Source: JBGPEQ01 sp050180895
Lineage (GTDB): Bacteria; Pseudomonadota; Alphaproteobacteria; Dongiales; Dongiaceae
Direction: 5' to 3'
Length of the DNA: 64,000 bases
NCBI GenBank assembly: GCA_050180895.1
Contig: JBFXDS010000004.1
Location: 310,001 to 374,000 of the forward strand
The notes under the pieces were generated by a model. The model did no database searches. It was not told the origin of the DNA and was given only the letters and a program-made list of their open reading frames with translations. Shown here in pieces: positions 16,266 through 24,609 of this stretch. Within the stretch, counting starts at the first letter, position 1. Every line of letters starts with the position of its first letter. A program made the translations under genes and the position numbers.

Positions 16266-17696
16266 TCACCGCCGATGCAACCGTTCGGCCAGCCGCCGCA
16301 GCGGCGCCGGATCGCGGATCAGGTCGAGTGCCGCCGAGAAATGCCCCATCGGTCGCAGGAACAAGCTCTCCGGTGGAATCCGCCAGCGCTTGGCCAGCGC
16401 CGCGCCGCGCGGGAACGGCGTCACGTCGTCGGCCGTGCCCAGCACCATGATGATGTCGCGCGGATCGAGCGCCGGGGTCTCGACCGGATCGGTCAGGGGC
16501 CGCCAGCGGTCGACGGTCAGCGGCGACCATCCGGCCGCGCGCAGGCGCGCCGGCAGCCCTACCAGCTTGGCGATGCTGCTGTCGAACGACAGCCCGCCGA
16601 CGTCTTCCGTCGTGGTGCCCAGGAACACGGCATCGGGCCGGTAGACCGCCGGCCAATTGCCGCAGTGGCTGGCGACCAGCTGGCTGGCCAGCGCGCCGAG
16701 GCTGGTGCCGCCGACGGCGACGCGGCCGCGGCTGCTGCCGCGGCACCAGGCGACGAGCATCGCCATCTCCCGCACCTCGGCGCTGAACAGGTCGAGGGCG
16801 GCGGTCGGCGGCCCGGCCAGGAAGGGCTCGCCGCCATACCAGCCCGGCGGCCGCCGGCGGTTGTGCCAGGGAGCCTCGATGCGGACGACGCGGACGCCGA
16901 GCCGCACCAGGTCGGCGACGCCGTCCTCGACGCCGTCGAGCGACTCGATCTCCACCGCGAGGCCGTGGCCATCGACCAGGCTCGGCGGGTCGCTGACGCC
17001 GACCGGCTCGAATACATGCGCCCAGGCGGTTTCGCCCACCGCCGGGTCGCCGCTCGGATAGCGCAGCCAGTACTCGACCGCGTGCAGGCCGCGGATGCGG
17101 CGCGACTCCTGGATCGTCGGCGGCGGGTCGGGCGGCAGGTAGGCGCCGGCGATGTTGGCGAGCCGCGCGCCATGGCGGGCCTCGACTTCGGCCGGCCGGG
17201 CGATGGCGAACTTCACCGCCGGCAGGACCCGGCGGAAGCGCAACGGCAGGAACGCCAGGCGGCCCTTCATGAAGCTGTCGCTGGCGCGCCGCCGCGCCCG
17301 CTCGACCAGCACCAGACGCTCGGCGCCGGCGGCCGGCCCGCCGAAGAAGGCATGCTCCCATTCGCGGTTCATGGCGTCGTGGTCGGCGCGCAACTCGGCG
17401 ATACGGCGCAGGGCGCGCACCAGCCCGCGCTCCGTCCCCGCCGGCACGCGCGCGAGCGGAACATCGGCGGCGAACCGCTGGAGGTCGCCCTCGGCTTCCG
17501 CCGCCGCGGCCCAGGCACGCGACAGCGGCATGTAAGCGGCCAGCCCGACCTGCAGGACGAGGCGGTCGAACCAGGGCCGCGTGATCAGCGACCCCAGCCG
17601 CGACGCCAGCAACCGCCCCGGCAGATCCTGCGGCGCCGGCGGCCGTGCGCGGCCGGCCGGTCGTCGCGACGCCGCGGGGCGGTTCGGATCGGCCAC
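16266..17696 (-). CDS. Alpha/beta hydrolase-like protein (ABHD18/DUF2048-like)
   Basis: 476 residues. An N-terminal helical part (FDRLVLQVGLAAYMPLSRAW) leads to a hydrolase core: IESLDGVEDGVADLVRLGVRVVRIEAPWHNRRRPPGWYGGEPF, then nucleophile elbow VAVGGTSLGALAS (Ser in GTSLG), and late GTADDVTPF (acid) and MGHFSA (His). The triad is thus readable. The GTG at 17696 lies 5 bases after the ferredoxin stop and was chosen because the open frame continuing to 18086 would overlap the ferredoxin and is shadow. It is the last gene of the cysE-desulfurase-ferredoxin run. Substrate unknown. A link to sulfur or Fe-S metabolism is suggested only by position. Confidence 0.75.
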   Translation of the reverse strand: MADPNRPAASRRPAGRARPPAPQDLPGRLLASRLGSLITRPWFDRLVLQVGLAAYMPLSRAWAAAAEAEGDLQRFAADVPLARVPAGTERGLVRALRRIAELRADHDAMNREWEHAFFGGPAAGAERLVLVERARRRASDSFMKGRLAFLPLRFRRVLPAVKFAIARPAEVEARHGARLANIAGAYLPPDPPPTIQESRRIRGLHAVEYWLRYPSGDPAVGETAWAHVFEPVGVSDPPSLVDGHGLAVEIESLDGVEDGVADLVRLGVRVVRIEAPWHNRRRPPGWYGGEPFLAGPPTAALDLFSAEVREMAMLVAWCRGSSRGRVAVGGTSLGALASQLVASHCGNWPAVYRPDAVFLGTTTEDVGGLSFDSSIAKLVGLPARLRAAGWSPLTVDRWRPLTDPVETPALDPRDIIMVLGTADDVTPFPRGAALAKRWRIPPESLFLRPMGHFSAALDLIRDPAPLRRLAERLHRR

Positions 17697-17701
17697 GCGA
17701 C

Positions 17702-18037
17702 TTACTTGTCGGACATCATGTTGCGCGTTCCCGCCGGCAGCGAGACGGTCAGGCCGTCCAGCTCTTCGGTGATGATGAGCTGGCAACCGAGCCGCGAGGT
17801 CTGCGTCAGGCCGAAGGCGAGATCGAGCATGTCCTCTTCGTCTTCGCTGGCCGTCGGCAGGAGCTCGTACCAATCGGGATCGACGATGACGTGGCAGGTC
17901 GAGCAGGCCAGCGATCCCTCGCAGGCGCCTTCCAGGTCGATGTTGTTGCGATGGGCGATCTCCAACACCGACAGGCCGAGCGGCGCATCGACGTCGAGGC
18001 GCGAGCCGTCGGTTTTGATGAACGTCATCTTGGGCAT
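17702..18037 (-). CDS. fdx: [2Fe-2S] ferredoxin, ISC/adrenodoxin type
   Basis: Small electron carrier for Fe-S cluster assembly, 111 residues. The cluster ligands are seen as CEGSLACSTC (C-x5-C-x2-C) and a final Cys in SRLGCQLI. The acidic helix EDEEDMLDLAFGLT is typical of ISC ferredoxins. The N-terminus MPKMTFIKTDGSRLDV matches the family, so 18037 is preferred over an upstream ATG at 18046. It follows the IscS-like gene by about 65 bases and precedes the hydrolase. It likely delivers electrons for persulfide reduction at a scaffold encoded elsewhere. Confidence 0.93.
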   Translation of the reverse strand: MPKMTFIKTDGSRLDVDAPLGLSVLEIAHRNNIDLEGACEGSLACSTCHVIVDPDWYELLPTASEDEEDMLDLAFGLTQTSRLGCQLIITEELDGLTVSLPAGTRNMMSDK

Positions 18038-18102
18038 CCACTCCACTCCTCAACCCCGCCTGCGCAAAGGCCGGCTTCCGTGCCACAGGCGGCGGCGGGC
18101 CG

Positions 18103-19302
18103 TCAAGCGCGTGCTCCCGAGTCGCGCAGCCGGCGGACCGCGCCCACCAGACGCTCGATGGCGAAGTCGATTTCGGCGTCCGACGTGAACCGGCCGACCG
18201 CGATGCGGAACGACCCGTTGGCCAGTTCGTCCGGTAAACCTAGCGCCCGCAGGACATAAGACGGCTCGACCGCCGCCGAAGTGCAGGCCGAGCCCAGCGA
18301 CAGCGACAGTTCCGGCACGTCCGCGAGGAGCGTCTGGCCGTCGACTCCCGGCACGCAGATATTGAGATTGCCCGGCAGGCGCCGCTCCGGATCGCCGTTG
18401 AGCGTCAGGTCCGGCAGCGCCGCGGTCAGCCCTCGGAGCAGCCGGTCGCGCAGGCGGCGCAGCCGGGCCGCCTCGGTCCCTAGCTCCGCGGCAGAGATGG
18501 CGCAGGCCTCGCCGAGGCCGACGCAGAGCGGCGGTGCCAGGGTGCCCGAGCGCAAGCCCCGCTCCTGGGCGCCGCCGTCGAACAGCGGCTCGAGCCGCAC
18601 GCGTGGTCGCCGCCGGACATAGAGCGCCCCGATGCCCTTGGGTCCGTAGAGCTTGTGGCCGGAGAGGCTGAGCAGGTCGATCTGCATCGCCTCGACGTCG
18701 ATCGGCACCTTGCCGGCAGCCTGCGCGGCGTCGGTATGGAACAACGCGCCGCGCGACCGGCAGAGCGCGCCGATCTCGGCCAGGGGTTGGACCACGCCGA
18801 TCTCGTTGTTGGCGGCCATGATCGAGACCAGGCCGGTCGGCTCCTCGAGCACCCGGGCCAGCAGCTCTAGGTCGAGGAGCCCGTTGGCGCGCACCGGCAG
18901 CAGCACCGTCTCGACGCCCTCCTCGCCCAGCCGCTTGACGCTTTCCAACACGCACTTGTGCTCGGTCACCAAGGTGACCACGCGTCGGTGCTTCTGGCCG
19001 GTGAAGCGCATGGCGCCCTTGATCGCCAGGTTGTTCGACTCGGTGGCGCCAGAGGTGAAGGTTATCTCGCGCTCGTCCGCGCCGATCAACCGCGCCACCT
19101 GCAGCCGCGCACGCTCCACCGCCTCGGCCGCCTCGCGTCCGTGGCTGTGGCTGGTGGAATGCGGGTTGCCGAACTTCTCCGTGAAATACGGCAGCATGAC
19201 CGCGAGGACGCGCGGATCGGTCGGCGTCGTCGCCTGGTAGTCGAGATAGATCGGCAGCTTGGGCTGGTTGCGCCCGTCGGTGCCTGTCGATATCCCGTCC
19301 AT
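18103..19302 (-). CDS. iscS: Cysteine desulfurase, IscS-like
   Basis: PLP enzyme producing persulfide sulfur and alanine from L-cysteine. 399 residues from the start at 19302, which has a GAGGGGGGCGAGG stretch upstream; an ATGA-overlapping start at 19317 is also possible. Seen: LPIYLDYQATTPTDPRV, TSGATESNNLAIKG, the PLP Lys in SLSGHKLYGPKG, DGGAQERGLRSGT, and the mobile Cys loop LGSACTSAAVEPSYVLRALG, which follows the IscS form (CTSA). It is downstream of a second desulfurase of different type. No iscU, iscA or hsc genes follow, only a ferredoxin. Confidence 0.93.
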   Translation of the reverse strand: MDGISTGTDGRNQPKLPIYLDYQATTPTDPRVLAVMLPYFTEKFGNPHSTSHSHGREAAEAVERARLQVARLIGADEREITFTSGATESNNLAIKGAMRFTGQKHRRVVTLVTEHKCVLESVKRLGEEGVETVLLPVRANGLLDLELLARVLEEPTGLVSIMAANNEIGVVQPLAEIGALCRSRGALFHTDAAQAAGKVPIDVEAMQIDLLSLSGHKLYGPKGIGALYVRRRPRVRLEPLFDGGAQERGLRSGTLAPPLCVGLGEACAISAAELGTEAARLRRLRDRLLRGLTAALPDLTLNGDPERRLPGNLNICVPGVDGQTLLADVPELSLSLGSACTSAAVEPSYVLRALGLPDELANGSFRIAVGRFTSDAEIDFAIERLVGAVRRLRDSGARA

Positions 19303-19313
19303 CCTCGCCCCCC

Positions 19314-20447
19314 TCATGCCGCGCTCAGACCGTCGACGGGTCGCGGCCGCGCCCGTGCCCGCGCCGCCAACTCGCGCCACGCCGCGAGGAAATGCTCGAC
19401 GTCCGCGGCGCTGCTCTGCCAGCCGAGGCTGACGCGGATGGCGCTGCCGGCCGTGGCCGTATCGACGCCCATGGCCTGCAGCACGTGCGACGGCCGCACC
19501 TTGCCCGACGAGCAGGCCGATCCGGCGCTGACCGCAACGCCCGCGAGATCGAGCCCCATCACCTGCAGCTCGCTGGACAGGCCCGGCAGCGCCAAGCAGC
19601 TCGTGTTCGGCAGCCGCGGCGCATCGGCGCCGAAACGCCGGGCGCCGGACACGGTCGTCAGCACCTGCCGCTCCAGATCATCGCGCAGATCGCCGAGCGC
19701 GGCCAGCGCCGGCAGCTCGGCAGCGGCGATCTCGGCGGCGACGCCGAAACCGACGATGCCCGGCAGGTTCTCGGTGCCGGCGCGGCGTCCCCGTTCCTGC
19801 CCGCCCCCGCGCAGACGCGCGGCAAGCGCGACGTGATCGACGACAATCAGCGCGCCCACGCCAGGCGGCCCGCCCAGCTTGTGTGCCGACAGGCTCAGGA
19901 GATCGGCGCCGAGTGCCGCCACGTCGACCCAGATCTTGCCGGCTGCCTGCACGGCATCGCAATGGAGCAGGGCGCCATGCGCGTGGGCGATGCGCGCCGC
20001 TTCGGCCACCGGCTGGATCACGCCGGTCTCGTTATTGGCCAGCATCACCGACACCAGCGCCGGTGCCGATACCGCCGCGAGCATATGCTCCAGCGCTGCC
20101 AGGTCGACGACGCCGCAGCGATCCACCGGGATCAGCGCGCACGCTGCCGCCTTGAGGACGGAGTCATGTTCGATGGCGGAGGCCAGCACGTGCGGGTGTC
20201 CGCTGCCGCCGATGGCGAGGTCGTTCGCCTCGGTGCCGCCGCTGGTGAAGACCACCTGGCCGGGCCGCGCGCCGACGAGCGCCGCGACCTGCTCGCGCGC
20301 CGTCTCCAGCCGGGCGTGCGCCGCCCGTCCGAAGCCGTGTACCGACGAAGGGTTGCCGGTCTCGGCTAAGACCGCGCTCACGGCGGCCGTCACCGCCGGC
20401 CGCACCGGCGCTGTCGCGTTGTAGTCGAGATAGGTGGAGCGCCGCAT
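19314..20447 (-). CDS. Cysteine desulfurase, NifS-like
   Basis: Second PLP-dependent desulfurase, 377 residues. Visible motifs: TYLDYNATAPVRPAV, TSGGTEANDLAIG, the PLP Lys in SLSAHKLGGPPG, GGGQERGRRAGTEN and the Cys loop AGSACSSGKVRPSHVLQAMG, in the NifS-like form (CSSG). Start ATG 20447 was chosen; a TTG at 20483 would overlap the cysE stop. It sits between cysE and the iscS-like gene, so cysteine precursor synthesis (O-acetylserine) and cysteine breakdown are co-transcribed. Division of labour between the two desulfurases (Fe-S, thio-tRNA or general sulfur) is not decided by sequence. Confidence 0.92.
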   Translation of the reverse strand: MRRSTYLDYNATAPVRPAVTAAVSAVLAETGNPSSVHGFGRAAHARLETAREQVAALVGARPGQVVFTSGGTEANDLAIGGSGHPHVLASAIEHDSVLKAAACALIPVDRCGVVDLAALEHMLAAVSAPALVSVMLANNETGVIQPVAEAARIAHAHGALLHCDAVQAAGKIWVDVAALGADLLSLSAHKLGGPPGVGALIVVDHVALAARLRGGGQERGRRAGTENLPGIVGFGVAAEIAAAELPALAALGDLRDDLERQVLTTVSGARRFGADAPRLPNTSCLALPGLSSELQVMGLDLAGVAVSAGSACSSGKVRPSHVLQAMGVDTATAGSAIRVSLGWQSSAADVEHFLAAWRELAARARARPRPVDGLSAA

Positions 20448-20479
20448 CGGCCGTCGGAATAGCACGCCGACGGCGTCTA

Positions 20480-21235
20480 TCAACCGTTTTGTGGCCGGCT
20501 CGGTCGCGACGACGCCTCGGTTTGCGGAGGCGCCGGCAGATCGTCGACGCCGTTGCCGGCGGCGGCCTGTGTCTCCAGCTGATCGATGCGGGCCTGCAGC
20601 CGCGACACCTGGTCGAGCAGCCCGTCGATGGCGCGCGCCACCGGATCGGGGATCTCGCCCGTCGGCGTGCCGTAGGCGCGGAACTCCCGGTTCTGAGCCC
20701 GCGGCATCACCACCTTGGCCGGGATGCCGACGACGGTGACGCCGGCTGGCACGTCGGCGACGACCACCGCATTGGCGCCGACCCGGGCCCCCTCGCCGAC
20801 TGTGATGGGCCCGAGCACCTGGGCACCCGAGCCGACGATGACGCCGTTGCGCAGCGTCGGATGCCGCTTGCGGTGAACCTGCGCCGCCGAGTTCACGGAC
20901 GGAGCGACGCCGCCCAGCGTAACGCCTTGATAGAGCGTCACATCGTCGCCGATCTCGGCGGTCTCGCCGATGACCAGGGCCATGCCATGATCGATGAACA
21001 GCCGACGGCCGATGACCGCGCCGGGGTGGATATCGATACCGGTCACCATGCGCCCGAGATTCGAGATGAAGCGGCCCAGCAACAGCCAGCCGCGCCGCCA
21101 GAGCCAGTGCGCGAGGCGGTAGAACAGCAGCGCCTGGAAGCCCGGATAGGCGACGACGACCTCGAAGCGCGACCGCGCCGCCGGGTCGCGGGTCATCATG
21201 GAGTCGATTTCGTCGCGAAGCGTCTTGAAACTCAT
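20480..21235 (-). CDS. cysE: Serine O-acetyltransferase
   Basis: Acetylates L-serine with acetyl-CoA, the first step to cysteine. 251 residues. An N-terminal helical part (RDPAARSRFEVVVAYPGFQALLFYRLAHWLW) precedes a left-handed beta-helix: IHPGAVIGRRLFIDHG (active-site His/Asp region), VIGETAEIGDDVTLYQGVTLGG, RHPTLRNGVIVGSGAQVLG and VGANAVVVADVPAG. The C-terminus (after about residue 205) is a short coiled-coil-like tail (DQVSRLQARIDQLETQ), longer than the minimal form. ATG 21235 matches family N-termini (MSFKTLRDEI); ATG 21247 is an alternative. First gene of the Fe-S/cysteine operon under an IscR-like site. Confidence 0.93.
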   Translation of the reverse strand: MSFKTLRDEIDSMMTRDPAARSRFEVVVAYPGFQALLFYRLAHWLWRRGWLLLGRFISNLGRMVTGIDIHPGAVIGRRLFIDHGMALVIGETAEIGDDVTLYQGVTLGGVAPSVNSAAQVHRKRHPTLRNGVIVGSGAQVLGPITVGEGARVGANAVVVADVPAGVTVVGIPAKVVMPRAQNREFRAYGTPTGEIPDPVARAIDGLLDQVSRLQARIDQLETQAAAGNGVDDLPAPPQTEASSRPSRPQNG

Positions 21236-21317
21236 GGGACCGGCCATGCTAGTATCTGCCGCGCCGCTGGGTCGGACTTCGCGGCGAAAGTCGGCTAAAT
21301 GCAAGCGCTTAAGCTCG

Positions 21318-21350
21318 CATATAATATGTCCGACTAATCTGGTCAAGTTT
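21318..21350 (-). promoter_or_regulatory. Promoter with IscR type-1-like operator for the cysE operon
   Basis: On the minus strand, TTGACC (21346-21341) and TATATG (21323-21318) are spaced by 17 bases. Overlapping the promoter, 21326-21350 read on the plus strand matches the E. coli IscR type-1 consensus (half-sites GACT and AGTC five bases apart, with YY before and RRS after) at about 20 of 25 positions by eye. The gene content downstream (two cysteine desulfurases, ferredoxin) fits IscR/Rrf2 control. Confidence 0.6.
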
Positions 21351-21455
21351 GGTTGGACACGAACAACTCTACCGGAACGACGTTAAGCTTGGATTGAACG
21401 CGCGGTCATCCGGGAGGACGCCATCTTAACGTTTTAAGCGAAGGTATCGCTAGAA

Positions 21456-22121
21456 ATGCCTGAAATCATAATCAACGGTCCCGCCGGGCGCATCGAGGGC
21501 CGCTATCAGCACGGCAAGCAGACGAACGCGCCCATCGCGCTCATGCTGCATCCCAATCCCCAGCATGGCGGGACGATGAACAACAAGGTCGTCTATGCCT
21601 TGTTCCAGGCCTTCCAGCGCCGGGGCTTCTCCGTCCTGCGCTTCAACTTCCGCGGCGTCGGCCGCTCCCAGGGCAAGTACGACCGCGGCGAAGGCGAGCT
21701 CAGCGACGCCGCGTCGGCGCTCGACTGGCTGCAGGGGGCCAATCCCAATGCCAGCGCCTGCTGGATCGCCGGCTTCTCCTTCGGCGCCTGGATCGGCATG
21801 CAGCTGCTGATGCGCCGGCCCGAGATCAGCGGCTTCATCTCTGTGTCACCGCCCGCCAACATGTATGACTTCGGCTTTCTGGCCCCCTGCCCGTCCTCCG
21901 GACTCGTCCTGCAGGGCGACGTCGACGACATCGTACCGCAGGAGGCGGTGAACAAGCTGGTGCACAAGCTGTCGCATCAACGCGACATCCAGATCGATTA
22001 CCGCATCATCGAAGGCGCCAACCACTTCTTCCACGAGCGGATCGACCAGCTCGCCGCCGAGGTCGACGACTACCTCGCGACGATCATGCGCCCGCGCCGG
22101 GCCAAGGTCGGGGCGCGGTAG
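21456..22121 (+). CDS. Alpha/beta hydrolase (COG2945 type)
   Basis: 221-residue cytosolic hydrolase. Seen: PEIIINGPAGRIEGRYQ, HPNPQHGGTMNN, VLRFNFRGVGRSQG, the nucleophile elbow GFSFGAW (Ser), the acid region LQGDVDDIVP and EGANHFFH (His), so the triad is complete. It is divergent from cysE and often found next to this Fe-S/cysteine cluster in Rhodospirillales (from memory). Substrate unknown; relatives are annotated dienelactone hydrolase-like. It probably shares the IscR-site region, so co-regulation is possible but not shown. Confidence 0.88.
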   Translation: MPEIIINGPAGRIEGRYQHGKQTNAPIALMLHPNPQHGGTMNNKVVYALFQAFQRRGFSVLRFNFRGVGRSQGKYDRGEGELSDAASALDWLQGANPNASACWIAGFSFGAWIGMQLLMRRPEISGFISVSPPANMYDFGFLAPCPSSGLVLQGDVDDIVPQEAVNKLVHKLSHQRDIQIDYRIIEGANHFFHERIDQLAAEVDDYLATIMRPRRAKVGAR

Positions 22122-22137
22122 GCCGACACCCCGCGTG

Positions 22138-23232
22138 CTATCGGGTCAGCGCCTGGTGCAGGCGGCCCCCGCTCATCGGCCGGCGGACGCCCGTGGTGGT
22201 CGGCAGGCTGAGCGGCAGGCCGCGCAGCGAGCGCACCGCCAGATAGGCGAAAGCCTGCGCTTCCAGGGCGTCGCCGTTCCACCCCACAGCCTCCACCGGC
22301 GCGACCGGCATGCCCAGCCGGTCACCCAGGGCAGCCATGATCGCCGGGTTGTGCCGCCCGCCGCCGGCGATCAGCCAGCGGCGCGCCGGCCGCGGAAATA
22401 GCTCGCGCGCCCGGGCCGCGGTGGCGGCCGTGAATGCGACCAGCGTGGCCGCCCCGTCGGCAGCGCTCAGATGCCGCAGCGGCACCGGATCGAAGGCGTC
22501 GCGGTCCAGGGATTTTGGCGCCGGACGGTCGAAATAAGGATTGGCCAGAAGCGCCGTCAGCACGTCTAGATCCACGCGCCCGGCACGTGCGAGCGCGCCG
22601 TCGATGTCGACCGGTCGCCCGCTGTGGCGCAAGGCCCAGTCGTTGAGCATGGCATTGCCCGGCCCGGTGTCGAAGGCGACGAGATCGCCGTCGATGCCGC
22701 TCTCGCCGATCCAGGTGACGTTGGCGACACCGCCGACATTCAACACCGCCAGCGGCCGCGGGAGCCCCGTCGCCAGCGCCGCGTGGAACAGCGGCGCCAA
22801 GGGCGCCCCTTGCCCGCCATCGGCGATGTCGGCACTGCGGAAATCGTTGATCACGTCGATGCCCGTCAATTCGGCGAGCAGCGCCCCGTCGCCGATCTGC
22901 CAGGTGCGCCGCCGTTCCGGCTCGTGCAGGATCGTCTGGCCATGGAAGCCGACGATATCGACCTGCGCCGCGGCGAGGCCATTCTTCGCCAGCAGCGCCC
23001 GCACCGCCTGCGCATGGCGCTCCGTCAGCTCGCGCTCGACCGCCGCGACATCGCCACGCCCGCCCAGCACCGCCCGCAGGCGCGTCTGGAAGGCCGCATC
23101 GTAGGGCTCGGTCAGCCACGCGCCGCAGGAGACCGCCGCCCGTCCGTCGGTTTCGACCAGCGCCGCGTCGACGCCGTCGCAGGACGTGCCGCTCATCAAA
23201 CCAAGCGCGAGAAGGCGTTCCTTGCCAAGCAT
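22138..23232 (-). CDS. anmK: Anhydro-N-acetylmuramic acid kinase
   Basis: Phosphorylates and opens 1,6-anhydro-MurNAc during cell-wall recycling, giving MurNAc-6-phosphate. 364 residues, normal length. Seen: the N-terminal signature ALGLMSGTSCDGVDAALV, VGFHGQTILHEP, VINDFRSADIADGGQGAPL, LNVGGVANVTW, FDTGPGNAMLNDW and the ASKHA-fold GGGRHNP. Divergent from tyrS, with about 106 bases between starts, and convergent with the COG2945 hydrolase. The anmK-tyrS pairing is common in Proteobacteria. Confidence 0.96.
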   Translation of the reverse strand: MLGKERLLALGLMSGTSCDGVDAALVETDGRAAVSCGAWLTEPYDAAFQTRLRAVLGGRGDVAAVERELTERHAQAVRALLAKNGLAAAQVDIVGFHGQTILHEPERRRTWQIGDGALLAELTGIDVINDFRSADIADGGQGAPLAPLFHAALATGLPRPLAVLNVGGVANVTWIGESGIDGDLVAFDTGPGNAMLNDWALRHSGRPVDIDGALARAGRVDLDVLTALLANPYFDRPAPKSLDRDAFDPVPLRHLSAADGAATLVAFTAATAARARELFPRPARRWLIAGGGRHNPAIMAALGDRLGMPVAPVEAVGWNGDALEAQAFAYLAVRSLRGLPLSLPTTTGVRRPMSGGRLHQALTR

Positions 23233-23338
23233 GCGACCCGAACATGCAGCCTGCCGCTCATTTGAGCGGCGCGAGCGACTGTGTTACATGACGCGGCCCT
23301 TGCGGCAAGTCCGCGCCATCGAGACATAGATTTCGAGC

Positions 23339-24589
23339 ATGCAGTTCAAATCGGAGTTTCTGCGCGAGATCGTCGCCCGTGGGTTCCTGCATCAAAGCAC
23401 GGACCCGGCGGAGCTCGACGCGCTCGCCGCGCGCAAGGTGGTGACCGCTTATATCGGCTTCGACGCGACCGGCGACAGCCTGCATGTGGGCCATCTCGTC
23501 GGGATCATGCTGCTGCGCCATCTGCAGCGCAGCGGCCATCGGCCGATCGTGCTGATGGGTGGCGGTACCACCAAGGTCGGTGATCCCTCCGGCAAGGACG
23601 AATCCCGCAAGCTGCTGAGCGAGGCCGAGATCGCCGCCAATATCGCCAGCATCAAGCGGATCTTCTCCCGCTTCCTGACCTTCGGCGACGGGCCGACAGA
23701 CGCCCTCATGGTCAACAACGCCGATTGGCTCGACGGGCTGCAATACATCCCGTTCCTGCGCGACTACGGCCGGTACTTCTCGGTCAACCGGATGTTGTCG
23801 TTCGACAGCGTCAAGCTGCGACTCGAGCGCGAGCAGCCGCTGAGCTTCCTCGAATTCAACTACATGGTCCTGCAGGCCTACGATTTCCTTGAGCTGGCCC
23901 GCCGCCACGATTGCGTGCTGCAGATGGGCGGCTCGGATCAGTGGGGAAACATCCTCAACGGCATCGAGCTGGCGCGCCGGACCGACGATCGCACCCTGTT
24001 CGGGCTGTGCGCGCCGCTGATCACCACGGCGAGCGGCGCCAAGATGGGCAAGACGGCGGCGGGCGCCGTCTGGCTCAACGCCGACCGCCTCGCCCCCTAC
24101 GACTACTGGCAGTATTTCCGCAACACGGACGATGCCGATGTCGGCCGTTTCCTGCGCCTGTTCACCGATCTGCCGCTGGACGAGATCGCCCGCCTGGAGG
24201 CGCTGCGCGACGCCGGGATCAACGAGGCCAAGATCGTGCTGGCGAACGCGACGACCGCGCTGGCGCACGGGGCCGAGGCCGCCGCTGCCGCCGCCGAAAC
24301 GGCGCGGCGGACATTCGCGGAGGGCGGCATCGGCGATGCGCTGCCGACGTTCGAGGTTCCGCGCGCCGAGCTGCAGGCCGGCATCCCTGCCTTCGAGCTG
24401 TTCCGCCGCTGCGGCCTCGCCGCCAGCAATGGCGAGGCGCGGCGCCTGATCAAGGGCGGCGGCGGGCGCATCAACGACACCACCGTCGCCGACGAGACCT
24501 ATCTCGTCACCGCGGCCGATGTGAGCCCGCAGGGTATCGTCAAGCTGTCCGCCGGCAAGAAGAAGCACGCCCTCTTGCGGCCGGTGTAG
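23339..24589 (+). CDS. tyrS: Tyrosyl-tRNA synthetase
   Basis: Charges tRNA-Tyr; 416 residues. Class I features are seen: HVGH (HIGH motif) at residues 49-52, QMGGSDQWGNI in the tyrosine-binding part and AKMGKT (KMSKS loop) near residue 235. The C-terminal S4 RNA-binding domain reads ASNGEARRLIKGGGGRIND. ATG start at the family N-terminus (MQFKSEFLREI). Divergent from anmK. Ends 20 bases before the convergent giant AsmA-like gene, with no visible terminator in the gap. Confidence 0.97.
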   Translation: MQFKSEFLREIVARGFLHQSTDPAELDALAARKVVTAYIGFDATGDSLHVGHLVGIMLLRHLQRSGHRPIVLMGGGTTKVGDPSGKDESRKLLSEAEIAANIASIKRIFSRFLTFGDGPTDALMVNNADWLDGLQYIPFLRDYGRYFSVNRMLSFDSVKLRLEREQPLSFLEFNYMVLQAYDFLELARRHDCVLQMGGSDQWGNILNGIELARRTDDRTLFGLCAPLITTASGAKMGKTAAGAVWLNADRLAPYDYWQYFRNTDDADVGRFLRLFTDLPLDEIARLEALRDAGINEAKIVLANATTALAHGAEAAAAAAETARRTFAEGGIGDALPTFEVPRAELQAGIPAFELFRRCGLAASNGEARRLIKGGGGRINDTTVADETYLVTAADVSPQGIVKLSAGKKKHALLRPV

Positions 24590-24609
24590 ATCGGTCGCCG
24601 CCGCCCGCA

